The notes beneath the pieces were generated by a model. That model had not been told where the DNA came from, did not search any database, and saw only the letters and a list, made by a program, of their open reading frames with translations. From an uncultured Pelagibacteraceae bacterium (GTDB lineage: Bacteria > Pseudomonadota > Alphaproteobacteria > Pelagibacterales > AG-422-B15): a stretch of 64,000 nucleotides of DNA. Below are positions 1-8,742 of the stretch, in pieces. Location of the stretch: assembly GCA_902544065.1 (NCBI GenBank), contig CACCAS010000002.1, positions 189,517-253,516 of the forward strand. Direction: 5' to 3'. A program made the position numbers and the translations under genes. Positions within the stretch are counted from its first letter, which is position 1. Each line of letters opens with the position of its first letter.

Positions 1-1
1 C

Positions 2-1057
2 GAGATTTCCAAGCACTTTGGACAAGTAAAGGCAGTAGATAATGTATCCTTTGAAATCAAAGAGGGAGAGTTTTTCTCTCTACTTGGCCCGTCTGGTTGT
101 GGTAAAACAACCTTATTGAGATTATTAGCCGGCTTTGAGTATCCAACTAGTGGAAATCTATTACTTGATGGCAGTGATATTACCGCATTACCTCCTGATA
201 AAAGACCTACAAATATGGTTTTTCAGAACTACGCAATTTTTCCACACATAAACGTTGAGAAAAATGTTCAGTTTGGTCTTAGAAAACTTGGCTTAACAAA
301 CGATGAAATTATCAAAAGAGTCAAGGATGTTTTGTCGTTGGTTAAATTAGAAGGATATGAAGAACGCTATAGTAGCCAACTATCTGGAGGTCAAAGACAA
401 AGAGTGGCATTAGCAAGGGCTTTAGTAAGACAACCCAAAGTATTATTGTTGGATGAACCACTTGGTGCATTAGATAAAAAGTTACGTGACGAAATGCAAC
501 TCGAACTGAGAACTCTTCAAAAGGAGATTGGAATAACTTTTGTGTTTGTAACGCATGACCAGCAAGAGGCTATTAGTATGTCTGACCGAGTTGCAGTAAT
601 GAGTGAAGGGAAAATTCAGCAGATGTCATCTCCAAACGAATTATATAAAAATCCTCAAAATATATTTGTTAGTGACTTTATTGGTGAAACTAATTTTTTA
701 AAAGCTAAGACAGATTCTAAAGATGGAGAATATATTATTGTTAACATTGAAGATCTTGGTTCATTTAAAATAAAAAATAATCTCAATATAAGTGAAAATG
801 CCTCAGATGTTATTTGCAGTGTTCGTCCAGAGACAATGATGATTGACAAAGAAAAATCAGACTGGGATATTTGCTTAGAAGGTAAAATCAAGCAAACATC
901 ATATCTAGGTGAAATGACAAAATTTTACGTTGAAACTAAAGAAATTGAAAAAATTATAACCGTATCATCACAATATTTTGATAATCAGTCTTTTCAAGAT
1001 GGTAAATGCTTTATCAGCATAAATTTAAACGATATTTCCTTACTCAATAAAAAATAG
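2..1057 (+). CDS. potA: ABC transporter ATP-binding protein, PotA type (5' end cut off)
   Basis: ATPase subunit of a spermidine/putrescine-type importer, which powers uptake through inner-membrane permeases. The reading frame is open from base 2, so the gene enters from outside the window; only about 10-20 N-terminal residues are missing. Counting from base 2, the Walker A motif GPSGCGKT lies at residues 29-36, followed by the Q-loop (FQNYAIFPH), the signature LSGGQRQRVALARAL, Walker B VLLLDEP and the switch histidine in FVTHDQ. The last ~110 residues fit the TOBE substrate-regulation domain. The 351 visible residues match the family length (about 370). Assigning polyamine rather than iron or another cation substrate rests on similarity of the ATPase and the nearby binding protein. 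No permease gene is visible. Confidence 0.88.
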   Translation, partial: EISKHFGQVKAVDNVSFEIKEGEFFSLLGPSGCGKTTLLRLLAGFEYPTSGNLLLDGSDITALPPDKRPTNMVFQNYAIFPHINVEKNVQFGLRKLGLTNDEIIKRVKDVLSLVKLEGYEERYSSQLSGGQRQRVALARALVRQPKVLLLDEPLGALDKKLRDEMQLELRTLQKEIGITFVFVTHDQQEAISMSDRVAVMSEGKIQQMSSPNELYKNPQNIFVSDFIGETNFLKAKTDSKDGEYIIVNIEDLGSFKIKNNLNISENASDVICSVRPETMMIDKEKSDWDICLEGKIKQTSYLGEMTKFYVETKEIEKIITVSSQYFDNQSFQDGKCFISINLNDISLLNKK

Positions 1058-1086
1058 CCTGTTCTCTTTTGAGAACAGGCTATTTT
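1051..1086. terminator. Bidirectional intrinsic terminator
   Basis: A perfect 16-bp inverted repeat (1051-1066 and 1071-1086) with a TTTT loop. Its outer arms are AAAA/TTTT, so the hairpin ends in a T tract on either strand. It lies between the convergent ATPase and binding-protein genes, and the ATPase stop codon (TAG, 1055-1057) is inside the left arm. Confidence 0.9.
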
Positions 1087-1108
1087 AAATTAGTCTATTA
1101 GCAGTGAA

Positions 1109-2188
1109 TTAACCGCCAGCCACCATTTCAGCCCACTGAGCTTCCATGTAGTCGGTAACCTCGTCAGTTGGCATCACTGAGAACATTCCATTATTTAAAT
1201 GTTCTATAGGATTTGAAGCAACACCACGCTCAGCTAATTCATCAGCTGTAAGAGTGCTAAAGCCAGCTTTATTACTGTGTCCATAACCCCACTCACTTAA
1301 TAAGTAAGCAGACGTTTCAGCACTAGTAGCACCGTTAATCATTGCGTATGCTTTATCAAGATCTGCACCTTTAACAATTGCAAGACCACACGCCCAAGTC
1401 ATTGTGCCATTAGCAGGTTGCATCATTTTTGCTCCTGCACTCCATGCTATTTCGTTCCATCCTAGTGCTACGTCAATTTCTTCGTTTCCTAGGGCCTCTA
1501 TCATTGAAGATGTATCTCCGAAGAATGCACGAATTTGACCATTATCTCTCATTTCACGAAACTTATCGATACCTTGGTCAATAGCAGCTTTTGTTAACTG
1601 ATCTTGCTCTCTGATGTCAATTCCAAGATGGTGCATCATTAAAAACAGTGAATCTGCAGCTGAGTCTAAGATACCAACTTTACCTTTTACTCTTGGGTCT
1701 TCCATTAGCGCAAAGCTCTCGTTAGAGGCATCCATCCAATCAACTCTGTCTGCCATGTAAAACAATGTAGTATCTCCCCAGTCCACTGGTGCGAAATAAT
1801 GCTTGCCATCAACAATGCCACTTGGCAGGTCTCTAACCTCAGGGAACATCTCATCCCAGTTTTCAATCCTTGATGGATCAAGTGGTTCTAATACGCCTGC
1901 TCTCACCCATCTTTTTATTTCACCTTGACATGGCCATGCTAAGTCAACTTCAAAACCTGCTTTTAGTTTTTGCAATCCTTCTTCAGCATCACCAAAGATT
2001 GAGTATTCAGGGGAACCATGCTCTTCAGCGTATGTTCCAAATAGGCCATCATCATCATAGCCACCCCACAAGAAGACTGATCCAGGTCCTGGCTTAGACT
2101 GTGCAACTTCTTCTTCTTGTTGAGAACATGCAGCAATAAGAGCTATTAAAGCTGCTCCCAATAGAACTGTAAATATTGATTTTTTCAT
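1109..2188 (-). CDS. Extracellular solute-binding lipoprotein (PotD/PotF-like)
   Basis: Periplasmic substrate-binding component of an ABC importer of the spermidine/putrescine type, 359 aa. The N-terminus is a lipoprotein signal: two lysines, a hydrophobic stretch, and a lipobox ending at Cys21 (LIAAC), followed by an acidic linker. The body has the type 2 periplasmic-binding-protein pattern (WGGYDD near the start, GLQKLKAGFEVDLAWP, then an inter-lobe crossing). It is convergent with the ATPase gene and separated from it by a shared hairpin, so binding protein and ATPase have separate transcripts. It has its own good promoter. Substrate is inferred; iron, thiamine or another cation remain possible. 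Confidence 0.82.
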   Translation of the reverse strand: MKKSIFTVLLGAALIALIAACSQQEEEVAQSKPGPGSVFLWGGYDDDGLFGTYAEEHGSPEYSIFGDAEEGLQKLKAGFEVDLAWPCQGEIKRWVRAGVLEPLDPSRIENWDEMFPEVRDLPSGIVDGKHYFAPVDWGDTTLFYMADRVDWMDASNESFALMEDPRVKGKVGILDSAADSLFLMMHHLGIDIREQDQLTKAAIDQGIDKFREMRDNGQIRAFFGDTSSMIEALGNEEIDVALGWNEIAWSAGAKMMQPANGTMTWACGLAIVKGADLDKAYAMINGATSAETSAYLLSEWGYGHSNKAGFSTLTADELAERGVASNPIEHLNNGMFSVMPTDEVTDYMEAQWAEMVAGG

Positions 2189-2222
2189 TATTAATCATCC
2201 TTTTTATTTGTTTAGAAGAAAA

Positions 2223-2250
2223 ATTGTACACCTATAAGGTCGTTGGTCAA
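2223..2250 (-). promoter_or_regulatory. Sigma70-type promoter of the binding-protein gene
   Basis: Read on the minus strand, TTGACC (complement of 2245-2250) and TACAAT (complement of 2223-2228) are separated by 16 bp, close to the housekeeping consensus. The start codon at 2188 follows about 35 bases downstream, with AAGGA as a ribosome site. Confidence 0.65.
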
Positions 2251-2254
2251 TATA

Positions 2255-3751
2255 TTAAAGGTGAATCAAGGGGCGATTTTTGTTTGAATTAAGCCATGGA
2301 TCTAACATTTCGTAGTTGTACCCACCCTGGAATACCAATTCATCGCAGTAAGATCGCGAAATAATTTGGATTCCTGTTGGAATATTGTTAGAGCTTAATC
2401 CTGAAGGGACTGTTAGGACTGGTAATTTCCCCAACATATTAAATGGATGTGACATAACCCAAGAAAAATCATTACACTTCTGCTCTTTATTATTGATAAC
2501 GATATTTTCATTAACAATATCAATATCAGCCTTAATTGAAGGTAAAGAGTTTGTAGGACATATAAATAAATCGTAACTGTCTAATATTGGTCCAATTTCT
2601 GAATACATTCGGCCTGTGATTTCTGAGCTTTCAATAACATCGTATCCAACATAAGCCCCTATTTTATCATGATAGTACTTCTCATTATTTTGTATCGCTC
2701 TGATATGTAATTCAGGGACTTCAGCAAACATTTTTGCATAATCAGTTAATAGTCTTTTTTCATCGTTTGAAAATTTTGCAATGAGGCCATAAAATGAATT
2801 AGCGTAATGACTAAAGCAAACCGAATTTACTTCATCTCGACTCCAATTTAATTTTACTTCTGTAATTGATGCGCCAAGAGCCTCAAATTTTTTTAAGGCC
2901 TCTAATGTATTTTTTTCAACTTCTTCATCAACCTCAAAAAATCCAAGATCAAGTGAATAAGCAATTTTCCAGTTCTTAATATTCTCAAACTTAATAGGAA
3001 TAATTTTTTTAGGTCTTAGTGAGGCAATATCATTTTTATTTGGACCACTCATAACATTTTGCATAAGGGCACAATCACTAACAGTTCTCGCAAGGGGACC
3101 AACAACACAATACGGATCATGATTAAAAGGATAACCCATTGGATTTCTTCCATATGGAGGTTTGTAACCAACGACTCCGCAGGCCCCAGCAGGGATACGA
3201 ATTGATCCACCTATATCACTACCAGTTGCAAGTGATGCACAACCCGATGCTAGTGCGGCAGCACTCCCTCCACTTGAACCTCCCGGTGTCATATCTAAGT
3301 TCCAGGGATTTCTTGTGACGCCATTCACTTTGGAATGGCAGAATGATGTCAGTGAAAACTCTGGGTTAGTTGTGCGCGCATGAATTATTGCACCAGAGTT
3401 TACAAGGGACTCTACATCTACGTCAGTTCTTTCTGCTATTACGTCTTTATAGATTAAGCTTCCATTCTTATTAGGTTGTCCCTTTATATTAACTTCATCT
3501 TTAATTGCTAAAGGTAAACCTTCCAAAGGCAAAGTAGATTTATCTTCTGTATATTTTAATTCTGAATGTTTTGCTTCTTTCAATGCTTCTTCGAAGCGGA
3601 AAAAATTAAAAGCATTAATTTTTGGGTTTACATTTTCAATTCTTTTTATTGTCTCATTTAATAGCTCAACTGGAGACAAAGATTTATTTTTAAATTTTTC
3701 TAGGGCTTCAGAAGCTGATAAATAACAAATATCGAGGTCTAAACTGTTCAT
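2255..3751 (-). CDS. Amidase signature family protein
   Basis: Amide hydrolase of the amidase-signature family, 498 aa, a usual length. The Ser-cisSer-Lys triad is visible: Lys84 in LAIKDEVN, cis-Ser159 in the Gly/Ser-rich signature PGGSSGGSAAALASG, and nucleophile Ser183 in SDIGGSIRIPAG; the 24-residue Ser-Ser spacing is the normal one. It is divergently transcribed from an oxygenase/glutamine-synthetase operon with only 52 bases between, so the two units may share control. The substrate is not determinable; hydrolysis of a small amide or gamma-glutamyl amide would suit the neighbours. It is not GatA of the tRNA amidotransferase in any obvious way, since no gatB/gatC is nearby. Confidence 0.88.
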   Translation of the reverse strand: MNSLDLDICYLSASEALEKFKNKSLSPVELLNETIKRIENVNPKINAFNFFRFEEALKEAKHSELKYTEDKSTLPLEGLPLAIKDEVNIKGQPNKNGSLIYKDVIAERTDVDVESLVNSGAIIHARTTNPEFSLTSFCHSKVNGVTRNPWNLDMTPGGSSGGSAAALASGCASLATGSDIGGSIRIPAGACGVVGYKPPYGRNPMGYPFNHDPYCVVGPLARTVSDCALMQNVMSGPNKNDIASLRPKKIIPIKFENIKNWKIAYSLDLGFFEVDEEVEKNTLEALKKFEALGASITEVKLNWSRDEVNSVCFSHYANSFYGLIAKFSNDEKRLLTDYAKMFAEVPELHIRAIQNNEKYYHDKIGAYVGYDVIESSEITGRMYSEIGPILDSYDLFICPTNSLPSIKADIDIVNENIVINNKEQKCNDFSWVMSHPFNMLGKLPVLTVPSGLSSNNIPTGIQIISRSYCDELVFQGGYNYEMLDPWLNSNKNRPLIHL

Positions 3752-3803
3752 AAGATTATTTTATTTTAATTTATTAATTAATAAAATATATTGAATTCAC
3801 ACC

Positions 3804-4898
3804 ATGATTGATCAAAACATTAGAGACATTATTAAAAATCAAGACCCTAATACAGGAATGGATCAGCTTTTTTTCACCAACAAAGCATTGTTTGATCTAA
3901 GTTATGAGGCTGTTTTCAAGAAACAGTGGGTATTTCTTACTCATCTATCTTGTTTTAATGAAAACAATACATTCATTTATCAAATTAACGGAGGGTTTGT
4001 TGAAATAAAAAAGTCTAAAAATAATAATTTAGCTATCTCATCATCTTTACCTGATTTCAAATGTCATTTAAAAGTGTATGAAAGCTTAATTTTTGTCAAC
4101 TTTTCTGATGTACCATATTCATTTGAAGAATTCATAAAACCACTAGAACCATATATTAAAATTCATGGCCTTAATGATGGTAAGATCGCATTTCAAAAAG
4201 ACTTTATATTTAATGCTTCTCATCTTGCAACCATTCACAACTTCAAAGAATGCGCGCATTGTTGGGGAGGTGAGTTTACTCACAAAGATTATTTAAGTGT
4301 TCATGGGGAGGCGTATTGTAATTCTTATGGAGCTGGAGTTGGCTCAGGAATTGAATCTCCTGAATTCAATCAACGAATAAAAGATTGGACATTTGAAAGT
4401 CAAAATAAAGGTTTGTTTGTTGGCGAGTACAGTGAAGATACCAATAAATATTTTAGAATTGCAGAGCGCACTCCTTTACCTGAAGGCATTATGTCTGAGA
4501 CAATGGATGGTAGCTATTCATGCTCTTCACTGATGGGGGACTTTAAAACCATAGGACCGGATCATGGTTATACCGCTATTGGTTTTAGCCCATTCAATAG
4601 CTTTGTTGCCAATAATGAATTTGTAATTCTTTTTTTATTTACTCCTGTTAGTCAAAATAAAACAATCGTTACTCAATATTGGGTTACTCACAAAGATGCT
4701 GAAGTTGACATTGATAAAATGATTTTTCTTTGGGACCAAACATCAACAGAAGATTCTCAATTGTGTGAAATGAATCAAAAGGGCATTGAAAGTAGAGCTT
4801 ATCAGCCTGGAAAGTATGGTGAACTAGAGACAAGCTTGGTTCAGTATCAAAAGTTCTATCTAAGTCATTTACAAAATCACGTTAATGGACTGACTTAA
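3804..4898 (+). CDS. Ring-hydroxylating oxygenase alpha-subunit homologue lacking the Rieske domain
   Basis: 364 aa. The N-terminus (FFTNKALFDLSYEAVFKKQW) and the C-terminal part (LWDQTSTEDSQLCEMNQKG followed by ESRAYQPG) are typical of the glycine-betaine/carnitine-type Rieske oxygenase alpha subunits. Between residues about 50 and 95, where the Rieske CxH...CxxH cluster motifs belong, there is only a short linker with no such motif; the protein is about 50 residues short. Candidate catalytic iron ligands remain: His152 and His160 in the ECAHC region (the His-His spacing is three residues longer than usual) and Asp317. First gene of an operon with a glutamine-synthetase homologue 14 bp downstream. 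Either it takes electrons from a Rieske centre on another protein, or it is a non-oxygenase relic. Function unproven. Confidence 0.75.
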   Translation: MIDQNIRDIIKNQDPNTGMDQLFFTNKALFDLSYEAVFKKQWVFLTHLSCFNENNTFIYQINGGFVEIKKSKNNNLAISSSLPDFKCHLKVYESLIFVNFSDVPYSFEEFIKPLEPYIKIHGLNDGKIAFQKDFIFNASHLATIHNFKECAHCWGGEFTHKDYLSVHGEAYCNSYGAGVGSGIESPEFNQRIKDWTFESQNKGLFVGEYSEDTNKYFRIAERTPLPEGIMSETMDGSYSCSSLMGDFKTIGPDHGYTAIGFSPFNSFVANNEFVILFLFTPVSQNKTIVTQYWVTHKDAEVDIDKMIFLWDQTSTEDSQLCEMNQKGIESRAYQPGKYGELETSLVQYQKFYLSHLQNHVNGLT

Positions 4899-4912
4899 GT
4901 CAGGGATATAAA

Positions 4913-6283
4913 ATGGAAGTTGCTACACAAGCTGAATTTGATGAAATATTAAGTCAGTACAATAATATTCAATATGTCGATGCAATCTTCACAGATTTAT
5001 GTGGTTATGTAAGAGGAAAACGTTTCCCGGTCCTTGAAGCAAATAAAATATTCTCAGATGGAGTCCTACTGCCTTTTAGTGCTTTCTATTTGGACGTACT
5101 AGGGGGAGTTACAAATACTTTAAATTTAGGTTGGACAGACGGTGATCCTGACGGTGTTCTGGTACCTGTTAAAGGCAGTATTAAACCAGTTCCGTGGGAT
5201 GAACGTTTCTTACAAGTTCTTATCACAATGAGAAAAGAGCAGGAAAATTGGGGAGTGATACAAGACCCATCAGAGGTTGACCCTAGAAATATTCTTAAAA
5301 AAGTTATGAAGAATTTTAAGAACACCGGATTGAAACCTGTTGTTGCTTTTGAATTAGAATTTTATCTCTTGGACAAAAATAGGGATAAGTTTGGAAAACC
5401 AATACCCGCTGAAGGGGCTAATAAAACACATGTATACGGTATGCCAGATCTTGATCTCTTCGGTAAGTTATTTGACGACATTAATAAGAATTGCGAAATG
5501 CAAAATATACCAGCGACTACGGCTTCAAGTGAATTTGCCGCGGGACAGTATGAGATTAATCTAAAGCACACAGGAGATCTTCTAAAAGCCGCAGACGATG
5601 CAGCTTTATTAAGACGAATTATTAAAGAGACAAGTGAACGACATGGCTATGAAGCAACATTTATGGCAAAACCTTTTTTAGATCAAACGGGCAATGGAAT
5701 GCACCTTCATCTCTCTGTTTATGACGAGAATGAAAAAAATATATTTACAACTCCCAATCGTTATGGAAATAAAAAATTAAAAAGTGCTATAGCTGGTTTT
5801 CAGTCAATGTTTTATGATAGTTTCCCAATTTTTATTCCAAATCGCAATGGTTACAGAAGAATAGAAACAAGAAATTTTGTTCCTGTTAATACAAGCTGGT
5901 CGTGGAATCGAAGAGATGTTTCATTAAGAATACCAGCTGGATCAAATGACGCAAAAAGAATTGAACATCGTGTGGCTTCATCAGATGCCAATCCTTACTT
6001 AGTCCTAGCATGCTTGTTAGCAGGGCTGCATAACGGTTTAACTAATGAACTAACTCCATCAAATCAAGTTGACTTTGATAATAATGAAGGAGCGGATAAA
6101 GAAGCCGATATTGATATGCCAAAAAATATGGATCAAGCGTTGCGTCGGTTTCAATCTTCTAAACTGTTAAAAAAATATCTTGGAAAAGAATATCTTGATC
6201 TCTACACTGCTGCAAAACAAGGAGAAATTGATCATGTCGAGTCAAGTTTTGTTCCTCGAGAGGAATATGATCTTTATTTATAA
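4913..6283 (+). CDS. Glutamine synthetase family protein, gamma-glutamylputrescine-synthetase-like
   Basis: ATP-dependent ligase joining glutamate to an amine. 456 aa, close to PuuA (about 470) and shorter than nitrogen-assimilation GlnA type I. Family motifs in order: beta-grasp N-domain with DLCGYVRGKR, metal-binding glutamates in VVAFELEFYLLD and EFAAGQYEIN, the NGMHLHLS ATP/glutamate loop, RIETRNFVP and the IEHRVASSDANPYLVLA segment. Its neighbours (oxygenase homologue, amidase, polyamine-type ABC genes) suggest it activates an amine such as putrescine as a gamma-glutamyl amide for catabolism rather than assimilating ammonia. The exact amine cannot be read from sequence; methylamine or aromatic-amine ligases belong to the same superfamily. 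Confidence 0.85.
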   Translation: MEVATQAEFDEILSQYNNIQYVDAIFTDLCGYVRGKRFPVLEANKIFSDGVLLPFSAFYLDVLGGVTNTLNLGWTDGDPDGVLVPVKGSIKPVPWDERFLQVLITMRKEQENWGVIQDPSEVDPRNILKKVMKNFKNTGLKPVVAFELEFYLLDKNRDKFGKPIPAEGANKTHVYGMPDLDLFGKLFDDINKNCEMQNIPATTASSEFAAGQYEINLKHTGDLLKAADDAALLRRIIKETSERHGYEATFMAKPFLDQTGNGMHLHLSVYDENEKNIFTTPNRYGNKKLKSAIAGFQSMFYDSFPIFIPNRNGYRRIETRNFVPVNTSWSWNRRDVSLRIPAGSNDAKRIEHRVASSDANPYLVLACLLAGLHNGLTNELTPSNQVDFDNNEGADKEADIDMPKNMDQALRRFQSSKLLKKYLGKEYLDLYTAAKQGEIDHVESSFVPREEYDLYL

Positions 6284-6285
6284 TC

Positions 6286-6999
6286 ATGACTGAATTACTT
6301 TTTAACAATGACGCTTACCTCACTCAGTCAGAAGCAGTTGTTACAAATGTTGATCAAAACTCTATCCAATTAAATCGAACTATTTTCTATGCTGAGTCAG
6401 GTGGTCAGCCAGGCGATAAAGGAGAGATCATCTTAGGTGATCAAATTTATAAAGTTACTGACACTCAGAAAGGTAATTCTCCAAATGAAATTATTCATTT
6501 AGTCGATGGTGATATTGATCAGAGCATTGTTGGTAAAGAATGTGAGATCAAAATTGATTGGGAATTGAGACAGAGTCATATGAGAATGCATACCTCATGT
6601 CATATTCTGTGTAGTTTGATTGATGCTTTAATTACAGGTGCTTCAGTTAGTGCACAAAAAAGTAGAGTTGATTTTGATGTTGACCCGAGTTTACTTGACA
6701 AAGAGATAATGAACCAACAGATTGAAGAAATTATTAAAACTAATTTTCCTGTATTCACAAAACAAATTTCTGGAGATGAATTTAGAGATAATCCTCATTT
6801 AGCAAAAGGTGCTGCTGTTAGCCCTCCCATAATTGATAACAAAGTACAAATTGTTCAAATTGGTGAAGATAAAATTTTAGATATACAGGCGTGTGGAGGC
6901 ACTCATGTGAAATCAACGGGTGAGATTGAAGGATTAGAGATTGGAAAAATTGAAAATAAAGGTAAAAGAAACCGAAGAGTGAACATAAGGTTTAAATAA
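6286..6999 (+). CDS. AlaX-type alanyl-tRNA editing domain protein
   Basis: 237 aa free-standing homologue of the editing domain of alanyl-tRNA synthetase, which in known members hydrolyses Ser- or Gly-tRNA-Ala. Zinc/substrate residues are present as His102 and His106 (HTSCH) and Cys203 with His207 (CGGTHV). An N-terminal barrel-like segment (FYAESGGQPGDKGEI) makes it the medium-length class. It begins 2 bp after the glutamine-synthetase homologue and overlaps the next gene by one base (TAATG), so it is translated with a catabolic-looking operon. That context is unusual for a quality-control enzyme; a role in the amine pathway is possible but not supported by any sequence feature. Confidence 0.85.
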   Translation: MTELLFNNDAYLTQSEAVVTNVDQNSIQLNRTIFYAESGGQPGDKGEIILGDQIYKVTDTQKGNSPNEIIHLVDGDIDQSIVGKECEIKIDWELRQSHMRMHTSCHILCSLIDALITGASVSAQKSRVDFDVDPSLLDKEIMNQQIEEIIKTNFPVFTKQISGDEFRDNPHLAKGAAVSPPIIDNKVQIVQIGEDKILDIQACGGTHVKSTGEIEGLEIGKIENKGKRNRRVNIRFK

Positions 7000-7784
7000 T
7001 GACGAGTATTCTCATTAGAAGTGATAAAAATTCAGTTGCTACATTAAGTTTGAATGACCTTCCAGCAAATAGTCTAAGTATGCCTATGATGGAAGAAATT
7101 CAAAATCAACTAACAACTATTGATCATGATGACTCTATTCGAGTTATAATTATAAAATCTGAAAGTGATAAAATATTTTCCTCAGGACATAATTTAAAAG
7201 AGGTAAAAGGCTTTCTTGATAATAATGATACCGAATCTCAAGTTGAATTATTTTCAGCGTGTTCCTCAATGATGAAACAAATTCAGGCTTTAAGTAAGCC
7301 AGTCATTGCGCAGGTCAGAGGCATAGCAACTGCAGCTGGTGCCCAATTAGTCGCCTCATGTGATTTAGCTTATGGATCATTAGACTCAAAATACGCAACT
7401 CCAGGAGTAAATATTGGATTATTTTGTCATACACCTCAAGTTGCTGTCTCTAGGACAATTGGAAGAAAACCAATGATGGAAATGTTGTTAAGCGGAGAAC
7501 CTATCTCTTCTGAAAGGGCTGCACAAATAGGATTGATCAATGCTGCGGTTGATAGTGCAGATTTAGAAAAAGCAGTTGAGAAATCATGCAATGATATTTG
7601 TAATAAATCAGCTGCCGTTATTGCCATGGGAAAGAAAAGTTTCTACCGTCAAAGTGAAATGCCATTAACTGACGCTTATGACTTTACGAGTGCAGAGATG
7701 GTAAGGAATTTAACACTCAATGATGGCAACGAAGGAATATCTTCTTTTCTTGAAAAAAGAGATCCAAACTGGTCTAACGACTAA
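6999..7784 (+). CDS. Enoyl-CoA hydratase/isomerase family protein
   Basis: 261 aa crotonase-fold protein. The CoA/oxyanion-hole segments are visible: SGHNLKEVKGF near residue 60 and the IATAAGAQLVASCDLAYG block near residues 108-125, followed by the FCHTPQVAVSRTIGRK region and GEPISSERAAQIGLIN. The usual glutamate acid/base pair is not clearly in place (TPGVNIGLFCHT where many hydratases have PE), so it may be an isomerase, hydrolase or decarboxylase of the superfamily. Last gene of the four-gene operon; its end overlaps the convergent transporter gene by 4 bp. Substrate unknown. Confidence 0.88.
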   Translation: MTSILIRSDKNSVATLSLNDLPANSLSMPMMEEIQNQLTTIDHDDSIRVIIIKSESDKIFSSGHNLKEVKGFLDNNDTESQVELFSACSSMMKQIQALSKPVIAQVRGIATAAGAQLVASCDLAYGSLDSKYATPGVNIGLFCHTPQVAVSRTIGRKPMMEMLLSGEPISSERAAQIGLINAAVDSADLEKAVEKSCNDICNKSAAVIAMGKKSFYRQSEMPLTDAYDFTSAEMVRNLTLNDGNEGISSFLEKRDPNWSND

Positions 7785-8683
7785 CGTCTAATTACATATT
7801 TATCAGGTACAATTTCTTTTTTTAAAATTTTCTCTCTTCTCAGAATAGCTAGTGACGAAACAATAATGAAAAATGCACCAATGTATGTATTCCAAGCAGG
7901 AATTTCATTCCAAATAAAATAGCCAAAGATTATTCCATAAATCAAACTCAAATACTTTAAAGGTGTAACAATTGATACTTCAGCATTCTTGTATGCTTGA
8001 GTTAAAGCGAGGTTTCCAATACCTCCACTGATTCCAACTAACGCCAACATGCCAAAATCAAATAAAGACACAGGCCACCAATACCAGCCACCAAAAGGAA
8101 TTGTAAACAGAGAAGCAATTATTCCGAAAATTGTAAAGTATAAGGCTATTAAGTATGTAGGCTCTGTCTCACTTAACTTGCGTATCGAAATTGCAACTAT
8201 AGAAAAAAATATACAAAATAAAATTGGTAAGATCATATAAAAGTCAAATCCAGATGATGTTGGATTAACTATTACTAAAACTCCAATGAACCCAATTGCA
8301 ATTGCAGTCCATCTTCTGCTTCCAACTATTTCTCCAAGAATGAAAATTGATAATAATGTACTAAAAATAGGCGATGCAAACGTAAGAGATACGGTTGTTG
8401 CCAATGGCAAGAAATGTAAGCTTGCGTAGACACAAAATAAAGCAATTGTTCCAGCTAAACTTCTAATAAAATGAAGTCCAGGCTTTGAAGTTGTTAATAG
8501 GTGTGCCCATCGATTACGAGGTATTGTAAATACAAGAGGTATTAAGCCTCCTATCATTCGCCAAAATATAACGTAACCAATACTGTAATCTTCTGTAGTC
8601 CATTTTACTGCTAAATCCATTAATGCAAAGCCAGTCACACTAACTAGCATAAAAAAAGCACCAACTTTTATATTATTTTCCAT
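7781..8683 (-). CDS. DMT superfamily transporter, EamA family
   Basis: 300 aa inner-membrane protein with about ten hydrophobic segments arranged as two EamA repeats; the first runs from residue 8 (FFMLVSVTGFALMDLAVKW) and the second begins near residue 150. The WRMIGGLIPL and FCVYASLHFLPLATTVSLTF segments are characteristic. Family members export metabolites such as amino acids or take up small solutes. It is expressed alone from the minus strand, tail to tail with the enoyl-CoA hydratase gene. Substrate cannot be inferred. Confidence 0.85.
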   Translation of the reverse strand: MENNIKVGAFFMLVSVTGFALMDLAVKWTTEDYSIGYVIFWRMIGGLIPLVFTIPRNRWAHLLTTSKPGLHFIRSLAGTIALFCVYASLHFLPLATTVSLTFASPIFSTLLSIFILGEIVGSRRWTAIAIGFIGVLVIVNPTSSGFDFYMILPILFCIFFSIVAISIRKLSETEPTYLIALYFTIFGIIASLFTIPFGGWYWWPVSLFDFGMLALVGISGGIGNLALTQAYKNAEVSIVTPLKYLSLIYGIIFGYFIWNEIPAWNTYIGAFFIIVSSLAILRREKILKKEIVPDKYVIRR

Positions 8684-8742
8684 ATATAGAACGATCTAAG
8701 ATTGCGATTACAAATATTAAGAATTAGACTAGCATAAAAATT

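Noticed and set aside
116-118. TTG 116 as the start of the ABC ATPase gene
   Set aside because: Walker A lies upstream in the same open frame, so the gene simply begins outside the window.
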